Shown: positions 29,280-41,436 of the stretch, piece after piece
How positions within the stretch are numbered: position 1 is the first letter of the stretch
Layout of the letters: every line of letters starts with the position of its first letter
Assembly: GCA_022828595.1 (NCBI GenBank)
Contig: JAKGHH010000006.1
Coordinates: forward strand, 14,194,499-14,258,498
Direction of reading: 5' to 3'
From: Nelumbo lutea
Taxonomy: Eukaryota > Streptophyta > Magnoliopsida > Proteales > Nelumbonaceae
Length of the DNA stretch: 64,000 nt
Translations under genes and position numbers: made by a program
Notes under the pieces: model-generated
Database searches by the model: none
The model's input: the letters and a program-made list of their open reading frames with translations, nothing else
Told to the model about the DNA's origin: nothing

Positions 29280-30007
29280 TCATCTAGTGTTCAGTCTAAC
29301 TATTTTAGTTTTTAGTTTACCCAACTCCAATAATGCTTTTTTATTGTCAAAAGGAATCAATTTGGTTATGGTAGAACCTAAGAGAGCCTCTAAAATATCA
29401 ACCAACAATCCTTTCCAATCTTCCACCTTGTTTGCTATTACCACTTTTCTATTCCTCCAGTCATCAACCTTCCCTGCAAATAGGACTTTTGGTACACTTG
29501 AGACAACACAAAACACCTCATCCTTCAATGTTCCCGACCTATCCTTTTCACCCTTCTATGTTTCATCCCTGGTCGCCTTTGTTAGTTTACTGTTTGTAGT
29601 CTAGAAACACCACCTTCTATGAGCAGACTCATCCAAAGCTTCTGAAATCTTATGCCACTTTTCCTTTTCCTTCTGGAATACAAACAATTTGTCTCCTTCC
29701 AATTCCAATCTTTTGATGAGCATAATATACGAGCCTTTATCATTTTCCTTAATTCCTGCTATGAAAACTTCTTCATCTCTCCTTCTCACCCCTGTTCAGT
29801 TAAGGCTAGAATCATACCATCCATGAACCCTTTGAACCAGTCAATAACCTCTTTGATCAATATAACAATCAATTTTTTGCCTTCTCGAATCTTCAATGTT
29901 GAACTTCCACCATATTCCTCGAACAACAATATTTTCTTCTCTATTGTAACCTCCTTCCTCCATTTTGCTGCTGATGTGAAAATTCTTTTGTGAAGAGCCA
30001 TTCTTAC
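29280..30007 (-). pseudogene. LINE 1 ORF1 relic
   Basis: The minus-strand ATG at 30,007 opens MALHKRIFTSAAKW, followed by basic and acidic blocks (KIREGKKLIVILIKEV, IDWFKGFMDGM) and, after a stop, FIAGIKENDKGSYIML and VFQKEKEKWHKISEALDES. Plant LINE ORF1 proteins open with a similar RNA-binding fold, so the identity rests on position upstream of ORF2 and general resemblance. Weak ORF1-like reading continues to about 28,000 without a clean frame. Confidence 0.55.
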
Positions 30008-30039
30008 CACCTCTTCCTCCTTAACTCCTCTATCCTATT

Positions 30040-30850
30040 ACAACCTTGGTAAAGTAAAAGATACAAAGGATATACCCTATACAATAAAAGATAAGAAAAA
30101 ATGCCATTGGTTTATCACCAATAAGGCTAATGACTTTTGAGCCAATGTTAGACCCTAAAGCTTGAAAACATAACCAGATCATCCTAAGACTTGTCAAACC
30201 CAAATTTCCTTCTTCTGGCATAGATCACACATCAATCATCCACCAATAAACTCAACATCTGATTTACAAGAGCACTACATAGGATTTAGTACCTTGATCA
30301 AACACAACCCCTAGGCTTAGGAGACTAAAACTTAGTTACACATTGAATTTTGTGACTAAAATCCAAAGATTCATCATTCATCACACCAACCTCCTTTTTA
30401 AGAGTCCAAATCTATGCAATGTTAGAACCTTGACTCCATGAAATCAAACCCGATACATCCACTGCCTTAAGGATATTAAGGTACAATCAACTTTCAAATC
30501 TTACCTCAAATTTGCGGCAATCAATGGTTATCCTAAAAAATGCCATGATTATGTTTTAATAACCTTAAATGAATAGAAGTAGACAACCAAGATCAACAAA
30601 TTATTTCTCTAGTTTGAACCTTACATCCAACTCCTCATCTTAATCCACACACATTCACACGCCAAATATCAACTCAGAATTTCCTTATTTAACAATCTGG
30701 TCAACAAATATTCGAATTTGATCATTATGATTAAAACATACAAGAAGTCATAGCCCAAGAAACCAAGCACTTCTCATTGAGTCCAAAATCCTCAAAATAA
30801 TCTACCCATCTAGTTTCAACTTACATTCCTCCATTTCCATCCAAAGCAAA
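30040..30850. other. Non-coding, no gene recognised
   Basis: AT-rich sequence upstream of LINE 1. No gene or clear repeat seen. Confidence 0.35.
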
Positions 30851-30854
30851 TAAA

Positions 30855-31565
30855 TTCCCATTTTGAGCCTTCTCATTGATTAACGAATCATAAGTTAAAA
30901 CATTAATCTAAACCAAATCTTTTAATCCACATCTATGATCATAGATACATCTCTTCCATCATATTTAGGACATCCAAAAATGCCTACCATCCAAATTTCA
31001 TCACAAAATTCCCTTGTTTGACCAACCATCATGTCAAGATTCTATTTTAGTAAATATTATTAATCAGAGCTTATTACCTATAAATATCCATAATCCAAGC
31101 TTTATTTGACAATTAGGCCTCACCACCATCTTTAGAGACCCCAAAAAAAAACCCCCAATACATCAAATTTCATGACTTAATTCCTTTATATGATTGTTAA
31201 ACAAACAAGATTCTATTTTGAGTCTTCTTATTGATTGATGAATCATAAGCTAAAACCTTAACTAGAACCAAATCTTTCAATCTAAATCTCTTATCACATA
31301 TTAATCTCTTTCATCAGATTCAAGACGTCTAAAAATGCTTACCCACCAAATTTTATTCCAAGGTTCCCTTATTTGACCCATTATTTAAGCCAAGATTATT
31401 TTTTAGCAAATTCCATTGATTAAATCATACCAGCCATAGATCTCCACCATCTAAACCTTAATTGACCAATTATGCCTCACCACCATGCTCAGAGACCCAA
31501 AATCCATTATAAGTCAAATTTTATGATTTAATTCACTTGTTTGACTGTTAAATTAAAAAGATTTT
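30855..31565. repeat. Diverged tandem duplication, ~355-bp unit, two copies
   Basis: The ordered phrases TTTTGAG.CTTCT.ATTGATT, GAATCATAAG.TAAAAC, AACCAAATCTTT, ATCTCTT.CATCA, TCTAAAAATGC and TTGACAATTA.GCCTCACCACCAT recur with an offset of about 355 bp (for example AACCAAATCT at 30,911 and 31,266). A third TTTTATTTCTA edge at about 31,562 closes the second unit. No coding sense is seen. Confidence 0.65.
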
Positions 31566-31569
31566 ATTT

Positions 31570-32915
31570 CTATGCAATAGATGAAATCATCTATTCATCT
31601 GTCCCAACCTGAGACTTCAAGTGGGTAGGGGCTGATGGCAGTCCTATACTTGGTTTATTAAAACACTTGGACCAACAAAATTAAACCTAGTAGACAAAAG
31701 ACCTAAAGATACCCACACTTATAAATAAGAAAAGATAAAATAATATTTATTAGTGAGTCGAATTTACATTTTATGCCATTAAGAGTCCCAAACACGAGAC
31801 TATAATGAGAAACATGTCTAAGACTCTCATTGGATGCACAAAAATCATTGAAATCCATCCCAAATTAAGGAGAAATGTTGCACCAAGAAGGAAAGGTTGG
31901 TAGAAAACCTTTATCCTTTGAAAACCCTTGGCCTTTTCATGAAAAAACTCATAAAGCCCAAGCTTTGTGATTGAGAAAGTTGCAAACTTGGTTTCTCTTC
32001 ATTTCTATATAAATAAGACCTAACTCAAGCATATAAAGGGGAGAAAGCCTAGAAGTATTCCCAACCCTTATAGAGGGCCCATTTGCAAGAAATCTCCAAG
32101 CCTTTGAGCCTTAAAATTCAAATCTGTTCTATTGTGTTTTAGGTTTCAAATTTTCAAGAAATCTCCAAATCTATGATAGTCCTGGATTTCCCTTGACATT
32201 AGAAGGTTGACTAGAAGCACTCCACTAGTTCAAGAGTTCGTTTAAACACCATTTCAACTTGGTTCAACTACTAGAAAATCCTTGCCAAGGTTACATATGA
32301 GAGGTAAACCTCCCACTTATTCTTTTTATTAGTTAAGTTTGCAATTCCCAAGTTTATTTTGGTTGTGGGTTGCTTGAAGTGCCAAAAACTTAGTGAATTT
32401 GCATTTTTAGCTTTTTCTAGACTAGGATAAAGAGGTAGAGAGGTGATGGTCTTAGGGAAATTAGTAACTGAGGCCCGATAACATCTCCTCAAACTAGTTT
32501 TAGGAGAAATTAGAAGAATTTTCATAAGATTTTAGGAAATCTTAGCAATCTTTTTATGGGTTTTTGCTCAGATTTAAGCCCAAAGAGCTCTTGTATTGGG
32601 ATACTACAACAGCTTAGAGAGAAGAATTCCTAACACCTTCCCTCTCCTAATCCATTTGAATCTCAAAATCTCTTAATAGAATGCCTTTCCCATGGAAAAT
32701 GGAGTCATTATTTTGAAGACAAATCAAATTTTCAAAGCTGAAATGAAGGTCCATTTCCTGTAAAAATGGGTGATGGCTTTTATCTTTGAGCCAACCATGA
32801 GCTTCTCAAAGCTCACAAGTAAGAAGATTTATATCTATGGGAGTAGTATTGGACCATACTAGGTTTCTTTGGTGATGATTTCACCCATTTTTCTTGCCTA
32901 CTTCTTTGAAAGTAC
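31570..32915. other. Non-coding, possible LTR-like pieces
   Basis: AT-rich. TATAAATAAGACC (about 32,007) followed by polypyrimidine sequence could be a promoter relic of an LTR, but no paired LTR or primer site is visible. No gene recognised. Confidence 0.3.
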
Positions 32916-32917
32916 CT

Positions 32918-33413
32918 TTAGGATGCTTTAAAAATCTCTCTATTTTGGTAGTTTGAATTAGACACTTCCTTAGTTTCTGGATTACATGTCATCTTGTCCT
33001 CTTCTGATTTTAGAGATAATGATTGGTCTTCTCTTGAGAATTTCACCTTTTGGACATAATCCTTTTTCATCAATAAGGAATTGTTGTTAGCCAAAGAAGC
33101 TTCATCATAGCATTTTTTTGAGTTGATACACCTTAGTTTTGAAATGAATTTCAAGACAAGTGGAGTCTAAGTCCCTACTTTGGGTTTCTAAGGTTGAGCC
33201 CTTACAATCATCATGTGATTATGTAATAGGCTCTTCCTCACATCCTTTGTCGTTGCCCATGTGTATAAGGTTTTCTCTATTTTGATAATTTTCATTCCAT
33301 ATAGACTTAGCAACATCAATGAGTTTAGCTCCTTCATGCATAGAGTATAGTACTTGCCAAATTTCATGAGTGGATGTGCATAAAGAGACTTCACCAACTT
33401 CTTCTTGGCTCAC
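32918..33413 (-). pseudogene. Copia gag (UBN2-like) relic
   Basis: The minus strand reads EEVGEVSLCTSTHEIWQVLY followed by MHEGAKLIDVAKSIW, which matches the copia gag core around 'CTSAKEIWD.L...HEGT'. After frame changes a Lys/Ser/Glu-rich tail follows down to 32,918 (SLLMKKDYVQKVKFSREDQS). No zinc knuckle or pol was found next to it, so it is an isolated fragment. Confidence 0.45.
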
Positions 33414-33429
33414 CTCTCTTTAAGAGATT

Positions 33430-34120
33430 TTTGGCTTTCTCATTTTCCTTGTCTCTAATAAATAGACCTTTCTCTATTACTTCTCAATGGTTGTAGTCCA
33501 TGGAAATGAGGTAGATTCTCATCCTAGCCTTCAAATAGGTAAAATTAGTACGATAAAAAATAGGTGGCAGGTATATTGAATATTCCTCGGCAATGGAACA
33601 CTATCTTGAGTAGACATTTGTTCACTAAGTTGTTAAGCTTATAAATAGGTGAACTTGCTTTAATAACACTTGTCTCGACTAATGCCCTAACTTAAGAGGG
33701 AGTGACTTGGGTAGAACTTTTAAAAAGTTCTTTGAATTCAAATTTGATTCTTTGATAGTTAATCAGTCAAGCTCAAAACCCTTCCTCTAAAATTGAAGCC
33801 AAGCCTTCTTGAAAATGAAAATCAAGATGCAGCAAAATGAAGGCTTTGTTTAGTTTAATATTTAATCAAAAAGTTACTCCCTGATTAGCACAACTACCGA
33901 ACAACAAATCTATAACTACAAAAATAATCAAGCAATATAATAGTTGGAGTTATAGGGGTTAGCAATCAACAAGTATAAACAATAATAACAAAGATCAATA
34001 CTAACAGAATGATAGCAATTGAAAATAAATTAAGTAATAAGAATCTGCAACCTACTATCTAGTTAGTGGTTCTATAGTTAAACAAGTAAATATAAACTCA
34101 GAATACAACATAATAAATCT
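33430..34120. other. Non-coding, no gene recognised
   Basis: AT-rich sequence with no coding similarity or repeat boundary that I can support. Confidence 0.35.
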
Positions 34121-34121
34121 T

Positions 34122-34290
34122 TCCAAAGCTTGGATTGTTTGGGAGGCCCATAATCTTGTGCTCAATTTTAGGAACCATCCAATTGTCATTAAAGGAGATT
34201 CCAAGCTGGTTATTGACTACTTAAGGAAGAAGGTGGACCTCCCATGGACGAGTGATTGTGCATTGGTGCACTTCTGGACAAAGGTGTTTT
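34122..34290 (+). pseudogene. RNase H fragment of a retroelement
   Basis: Plus-strand reading KAWIVWEAHNLVLNF followed by HPIVIKGDSKLVIDYLRKKV and LPWTSDCALVHF resembles the C-terminal half of a LINE RNase H ('..VEGDS..VIDYL..'). The fragment is short and carries no neighbours of the same element. Confidence 0.4.
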
Positions 34291-34341
34291 AACGCACTTC
34301 TGGATTGGTGCATTGGCACACTTCTAGATACTGTTTGACTC

Positions 34342-34532
34342 GAATAAGGATTAGCTGAACACTTTAGCTGTTCAGCGGGCTGTGGAACCAGTGATGAGGT
34401 TCCACGCCATAATAAATTCATGGGCCCCACTGTAAAAGATGAGGACCCTATGTATTTAATACTGGTGTGGAACCTTATCATTGGTTCCACAGCTCGCTGT
34501 ACAGATAAAGCATTCAGCTAAACCTTGTTCGG
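34342..34532. mobile_element. 191-bp MITE-like palindrome with 7-bp flanking duplication
   Basis: Flanked by TTGACTC at 34,335-34,341 and 34,533-34,539. The left arm (AAGGATTAGCTGAACACTTT, GCTGTGGAACCAGTGATGAG) and the right arm (reverse complement of AAGGTTTAGCTGAATGC..., GCTGTGGAACCAATGATAAG) pair over about 70 bp. A central spacer contains GGGCCCCACTG. Copies of GTGCACTTCTGGA-like words lie just to the left (34,260-34,330). Size and duplication length fit a non-autonomous hAT-like MITE, though 8 bp would be usual. Confidence 0.7.
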
Positions 34533-34544
34533 TTGACTCATGCG

Positions 34545-35920
34545 ACTCTATTGGGTTCATTGTTTTCAGTGATGGGGTTGCCTTGCGATGCTTGCTACCC
34601 GTCGCCTTGTGTAGCACAATTCTTGTTCTACCAAAAAAATACATCAGTAGGAGCATTTGCCTTCACCATCATATTATTGCTGTGACCACAAAATTTTGCA
34701 AACCCAGCAATGAACCAATTACCATGGTAGCTGATCAAGCCCCCTCCACCAGTAAGGCCCAGATTTTCTCTATAGGCACCGTCAAAATTGAAAGACTGCA
34801 ACATCTAGTTACGGAAGTTCTCTTCTGTTTCATCAACCATTTCAATGTGTATACCAATTCATTACCAACATGCATGGAAATTTGTTCATAAGGTATTGAC
34901 TATCAATGAATGTGTATCAGTCCATATCAGTCTATCAAAATATACGAATCGTATTGATGGATATTGATCGAATATGCATTGATAGAGTTCACATCTGTGC
35001 CCCATAATGTCCCACAGCGCATCCCCAGCTCCCCACTGTGTATTGGGAACATCTCCCAATGATAATACCAGACCCAATGCGTTGTAGGATGTTGTGGGGC
35101 GCAGATCTGAACTCGCATTGATAATGAGAACGGTGGAATCCCTTTATATCGTATGCAACCAACACAGCCCAAAACACAATACTTGTTGATCCTTTCCACC
35201 TCAGGCAAGTCCGGGAAGTATCCTGCGACGAGCTTGAATTTTCTACCCACATGACATCACATCCCCACATAGGGAACATCTCCTGTGCTTGTATGTTATT
35301 ATGCATGGAGAGATGTTCTTAATTCAAGAGTGTAGTGTTTTGTGGGTAGAGTAGAGTTATGAGATCCGTTAGTGGACTTCGCATAAAATGTCACTTGTGC
35401 TGACTCTCTAGTTCTTTACCCAAAATAAAGTCTTGATTCTCTAGTTTAACGGGATTCCTGCCAAGGTTCAAATTATCGAAATAATAGAGGGTGTATCCGG
35501 CATATGTATCAGTTTTCAGGGCCATCAAAATGCAACCCTATGAAGTGCAATAGCCTTTCTACTGATATCCTAAATTAATTTCAAAACTGTATTTTCTTTT
35601 GCAAGTGTGGCACCCCTCTGAAACATAGGCAAGAACCTGGCATATCGAATGAACCTTCATTCCTACTATGTTGGTAGTAGGTTATGCAACCATAAGACAA
35701 AAGTGGGTTTGCCATTTCAGGCCATCTTTGGTTTAATTCTCATTATTTCTCTTTCCTATCTGAAATTCTAAGATGACAAAGAATTAGTATTTAGTAAAAA
35801 TGGACAGAATGAGAAAATATTACTATGAATCAAATATTTTTTTCTTAAAAAATGAATTCTTTTTTGTAGCAAGAATGAGAACAAATTTTGACCCGTTTGA
35901 TTACATTCGACAATTTTAAC
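34545..35920. other. Non-coding, no gene recognised
   Basis: Overlapping minus-strand frames at about 34,890-35,306 are Cys/His/Trp-rich without domain resemblance, and no codon pattern selects one. Words such as ATACGAATCGTATTGATGGATATTGATCG (in part, 34,940-34,970) resemble word-dense element h. The rest is unassigned. Confidence 0.35.
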
Positions 35921-35924
35921 CTAC

Positions 35925-36600
35925 CATACTCATTTTGTAGGTAAATACTCTCATTTCTCTGAAGAACTTTAGAGCAAAAATGTAATCCTCTTTCTGAACA
36001 AACCCAGAAATTATCGCAGTCCAATAAACTACATGAAAATTCATTCACAACTTCATCAATATCACCACACTTGGCATAAAGATCATAGCAATTCCCACAA
36101 AGGCATTTGCACCACATTTGACCACCCACCCATGAACCCGTTGCCAATCCTTAGTTCTCCAAGTGCATTACAAGTTGTCAAAATGCTTGAAAATGTAGCT
36201 GTTTGGCATCGAGAACCCACCTAACATTTGGTAAAAAATATTTAAAGCAAGGCATTCCAGCGTTTATGGCATTCCTGCATACACATTCTCACATAAAACA
36301 TCTTGAAATACAGTCAAGGAATGTTTGAAACTCCTACATTTTGAAGACAAGTCTACCATTCCAGTCCAAGCATATCCATCAGTAAAATACCCATTCTTAT
36401 CACGTGAGAACAGATCTGGTGACCAGAAAAAATAACCCAGAGGCAGTACAGGCTGAAAGCATAGTCCCATAAGTGAACTGATTGGGAACAGACTAAGAAG
36501 AAGGCATTCTATAGAAGATTCTTCAGGAATCCTCATGTTTCAGGCTTTGGCTCCTGAAATGATAGCATTTGGACAAAGGGATTTCATCAAACAATCAGAT
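35925..36600 (-). pseudogene. Pentatricopeptide repeat (PLS-class) pseudogene fragment
   Basis: Minus-strand frames give, in order: PNQFTYGTMLSACTASG, DGYAWTGMVDLSSKC, SLTVFQDVLCENV, ILTTCNALGELRIGNG, VHGWVVKCGANAFVG, DLYAKCGDIDEVVNEFSC and VYWTAIISGFVQKED followed by ALKFFREMR. These are successive ~35-residue PPR motifs of an organelle RNA-editing type protein; the phrases remind me of the OTP87-like group, which is not proven. At least four frame changes are needed and both ends are missing. Intact members bind organellar RNA. This copy is dead and lies about 0.9 kb downstream of the EngB-like gene. Confidence 0.75.
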
Positions 36601-36619
36601 GGAATCGTCCATTGCTGCA

Positions 36620-37465
36620 CATTTATAATAGTATTCAATATTAACAGAGTTGGCAACTAAGACATCAGACTAAATAAGGGACATTTTGATGAAGTGTGAA
36701 TGAATTGATTTGACCTATCCCAATGTGGGATTTTGCGTTCTGATTGGGTCACTAAGGTAGTCAACTGGGTTAAAAGATATGCTGATGGGAGTTCAAGGAG
36801 GGAGAGGGAAGATATACATCTAATAGAGAAAATTGGAAATTTTTCCGAGAGAGTTTGGCCATTGAGGATACTCATTTGATTCATGTCAGATTGTCAAGAG
36901 GATATCGAGAGAGTTCAAAGGTTGAAGGGATCACCAACAGCAGCAGAGAATCACTGGAGAGTGAGAGAGCGCAAAATGAGAATGGACAGCCTGCGACACA
37001 ATTATGTATGGTGCTGCAGGTTGCAAGGCCCACTTTTCATTCTAAAAAAATGAGGCCCATGGCAAGAATTTTGTTAGCAAACACCATAGTGTAATTTATT
37101 CTTGCCCATTCTTATTCAAAATAAGTAAGAATTGAACAAAATGAGGCCCATGGCAGCAAACCAAAAATGGCCTAAACCACTATAACATTAATCTAGAGAT
37201 TACTGGAACCTCTTAAATATGGGCTAGAAGAAATGTACAAGGTGCTCAAAGAAAGCATTGCACCCTTTTGCCATATGCACAAATATGATACACCATACCA
37301 AAAAGGCAAAAACTGCTAAAGACATCGAAGTATGAGCATATTATAAGCTTTTATGCACATGAGATGTCCTCTGCAATATCAAAAACTGTGAAGATATATA
37401 CTGCAATGTCAATCCCCAGCTTATGGAATAAATTTACATGATACGTTACATCTCAGAAATGAATC
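36620..37465. other. Non-coding downstream of EngB
   Basis: No gene recognised. It probably includes the 3' UTR of the EngB-like gene in its upper part (about 37,250-37,470). Confidence 0.4.
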
Positions 37466-37470
37466 TATCA

Positions 37471-37790
37471 CTAATTATCCCAGTAATTTCTTAGCTGGGA
37501 CATATGAAGCAGCAGTTCGTTCCTGCCCAAGCCAGTCACGCTGCTCGTCATGATCCATGGAGGAGGTTCCTGATAGTTTTTTCTGATAAGTTCTTGAAAA
37601 TCCTTAATGTTCTCATCAGGCCGCTTTCTTTTACTTTTCTTCACTTTGTCACACTTGGTGAAGACAAATGTCAATGGGATCTAAAATATTACACGAAAGG
37701 CAAACCATAAGAGAGGGAGAAGAGGAATACAACTTGTGCCCCAACGTTTGAGTTATAAGAATTCCCACACTGCAAATTAAAAGGGAAACA

Positions 37791-37830
<40 letters not shown>

Positions 37831-39018
37831 GGAAAAGGCAGAAAAAAAGAGAAGTTTTAATTTAAGTTACAAGGGAGGACATACATTGTTGCGGCCAAGC
37901 CAATTAGCACAATCCAGGTCAATCTTCTGAGGAGGAATACTAGCATCAATCAGTAGTAAGACAGAAACCAAAGTATCTCTGTTAAGAAAATAACCCTTGG
38001 TGAATGATGACCAATCCATTCGAGCAGATTCTGGAGCATTAGCAAACCTGCAAGCAATGTCTCATCAATGAAATTATAAACGGACACCCTTCAATCTAAC
38101 CAGAAATTATGCACAGATTCCTAGAGTGATACAATATGTTTAGATTCCAAGTGATCTATCGGCAGAACTTTGTCATCATGACTCACTTATACACAGGCAA
38201 ACAAAACCCAATAGAGGTCAGGTACCTCTGAAACAGGAAGATTTCATTATTTTTAGCAACATCTCCAAGTTTATAAGGGAAGAAAATGAACCAAGGAGAA
38301 AGCTGTTATACTGGACTGCCATCCCAGAGTTGTGTATCTTGTTGGCTGAGATCTTTGTTTCTTCCTGCTTAACCCCTATATGGAGCATAGGTGGCTTCAA
38401 GGATTGAAGTATCGGTATTGTTTACACTAAATTTAAGGCTAAAATATCCATAAATAAAGCATAAGTACATATGAAATATCTATTTTAATGATATATATAT
38501 AAAAATATATATTACAATTAATATACGGGATGCATTGATATTATATAATTTTATTGATCCATCAATTTGTAAATTATATAGATATTTACAAATTAGTACA
38601 TGTAGAAAGCCATTTTTATGTTATTTTCTATTAAATCCAAGACATAAGACATAAGCAACTATAATAGTTTAATTATTATATCAACTATTTTTATTTACTA
38701 TTTATTTTTAGCATTAACAAAAAAAATCAACTAAATATTAACTTCTCAAATGCGTGATAAACAATATTTTTATTTTTGTAAATAATAAATGTTGTTATTC
38801 AGTGTGAATTAAAATATTAATAACAATTTATAAAAATATGTAAAAGTTATAAGATGCATATCATGTGTAAATTCATAAATTTTCATTAAAAAAATAATTA
38901 TTCTATTATTAGATTTTTATTTCTATAACTTTTTGAGATTAAAAATCATTCTTTTAAAAATTGTGGATTTGATAAATCATTTATTCTAATAATGTCTATA
39001 ATGGGTTTGACCATGATA

Positions 39019-39049
<31 letters not shown>

Positions 39050-41392
39050 CAACTAATCAACCAATATCATACAAGAGGTGACTAATTAGGTGGTATTCAT
39101 AAAAATTCATGGGGCTGCTTTGATTGATTATTGGTCAAAGCTCTTCCATTACCATGTTTTTCCAGTAGCATAGATTTTTCCCTTTTATAAAAGGCTGATT
39201 TTGAACATTGTATGTATTAAAAATAAATTTTATTATATTTCACTTTTTAACAAACCAATGGAAGATAGTTAATGGCTTGAGATTGAGGCTTGAAAGGTGT
39301 ATTCAATGTTCGAGCGACGGGTGACTTGCGTTTGAGTCACACTGCCTACAATTTTTTGGTAGAGGAATTAAAGACATGTTGGTGCCCTATACATATCATG
39401 CTGTATTGTTGCGTATCAGTGGACACAGCGTGATACAGTACGATACAACCAATACTACACCACCAGCACAATACAAATGGCTGCTAATGTATCCATTCGT
39501 AGCACGCCCTATGCCATTCCCATTGGACACCAATACGATACGCTCAATATGGGTCGTATTGTATCGATATTTTGAACGCTGCTGGGTAGCCTGGCTCCAT
39601 GCTTTCCATTGTAGGGAACTAATAATCATGGCTATTGATTGGAAAAAAGGTGGTTAGGTGGAGTTGGGAAGTATTTAACCTGAATAAATAAAATTATCAA
39701 TTGGCTCTAGGCACACCAGTTGTATTTAGGAGTTAATGACCATATCAGTTCTGAATAGCCAGAAAAGAAAAACAGGGGCTCCGACCTCTTATTGTTTGTC
39801 TTCTTTCTGATACAAAACAAGGGCCACTCTCATTCTTTTCCAATTTTTATTTGCCACTAAATAGGGGTTCCACCTTATCTTTATCACCTACTTTTGTAAT
39901 GTGAAACAAGAGCTTTGCTCCATTGTGTTTTCAGCTGTTTTAACATAAAAACAGAAGCTCCGCCCTGCTTTTTTTTCACTCCTTTTCTTATGCTAAACAG
40001 GGTCTGCTCCTCATTTTCTCCCATTTTTTTAACACAAACAGGGGCTCTGCCCTATTGTTTTTTCATCCTCTTTTTTATGCAAAATACTCCATGGTTTTTA
40101 AGTCTTTTTTGACATGAAAACAGGGGCTCTGCCCCACGTTGTTTTGGTAAGGTATTTGTGTTTGAATTCTGAAAGACTGAAACTCTGAAGATTTCTTTGT
40201 TAGCTCCAGTGTGGTAGTGTGCGTCTTCTTTATGCTAGTTTGATGGACATGGTTTGGCTTATAATTTGTTAACTCCTCACGTAAGTCTTTATAATGGTGT
40301 TATTTTGTTGAATTATCATGTTCTTGGATGTGTATTAGGCCGAGCAAGCATCTCTCTCTCTCTTATTTTAGTATTTCTCATGAATTGCATGCTTGACTTA
40401 AATTATTGAAACTTGAAGTTGAAACTATAGGGGATTAGGGATTAGATAACATTATAATTCTTTTCCCTTAAAAACTTGGAGATAAGATCACAGGATAACT
40501 AAACATTCAATAGTAGATTAGTAGTATTGTAGATTTGTAAGATCATAGGGTCATTATTACCAACTACTTATATCATATCTATAGTTAGAAAATTAGTACC
40601 ATATCATTTTTTCTATTCTTTTGAGAGGCTTAGGTATTTTTTATAGTTTTTTGACAACTTTTAGAATAATCAGAAAAAACCTTCTGGTTTACCATACAAA
40701 ATTGATTCAAACCTCTTTACAATTTATGATATGATTACGGTTTTCAGAGCATTGGTCAAAATCACAGCTTTGTAACTCTAAAACCTCCCACAACCCATCC
40801 CTGAAGTCCTCTTTCTCGACTTGAGCGAATTCTGGATGCACTAACACCCAATCTATAGAGACTTTGCCAATGAAGGCCACTAACTTCCTCAAGCTCCAAC
40901 TTTTGTTTTCAAAACACCTATTCCTTTTTCCTTCTAGATGCACCAACAAACAACAAACAGGATGCAACACCAGAGCAATCTAGCCTTCTTGATCCCTCTG
41001 ATTCTTAGCCAGGCAGAAAATATTCGTAAGGAGAACTAGATTGACTGTATCTCACCACAAATAAGGCTGAAAATAATTTCCAGATGAAACCAGCCACATT
41101 CCACCAAATAAATAAATGGCTGACACACTCCTCTTGCTCCTTGCACAAGTAACAAATGCTAGCCATGCTGAAACCTCTGCCCTTGAGATGATCAATTGTT
41201 GTTGAGACACAAATAAAGGGAATACAAGTGTACAAGAAAAAGCCACATCAGCCTTTAAAGAATGTAACTAACAGCCAACCACTAGAACAAACTAACTAAC
41301 AAACTGGACAAGTGGAGAGGCGGGTATAACAGAATTGTAACAGCAGTATATAAATAAGGAAAGGAAGCTAGGAGGAGATTATCGATTTGGGA

Positions 41393-41436
<44 letters not shown>

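Larger units (their letters stand above)
22851..30010 (-). mobile_element. L1-like LINE, near full length, degraded (LINE 1)
   Basis: Non-LTR retrotransposon about 7.2 kb long, read on the minus strand. An ORF1 relic (30,007 to about 28,000) precedes ORF2 with endonuclease, RT, zf-RVT and RNase H. A poly(A) tail appears on the plus strand as the T run at 22,851-22,865. The RNase H domain places it in the plant L1 group that acquired this domain. Many stops and frameshifts show that it is dead. A 460-bp word-dense element (23,496-23,955) is inserted in ORF2. I did not find its target duplication. Confidence 0.8.

Noticed and set aside
29188..29604. Plus-strand open frame of 138 codons
   Set aside because: It is antisense to the LINE 1 ORF1 relic, is Ser/Phe/Leu-rich, and has no domain resemblance.
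34886..35306. Three overlapping minus-strand frames of 63-107 codons
   Set aside because: They overlap in different frames, are rich in Cys, His and Trp, and none shows a conserved domain or a splice context.
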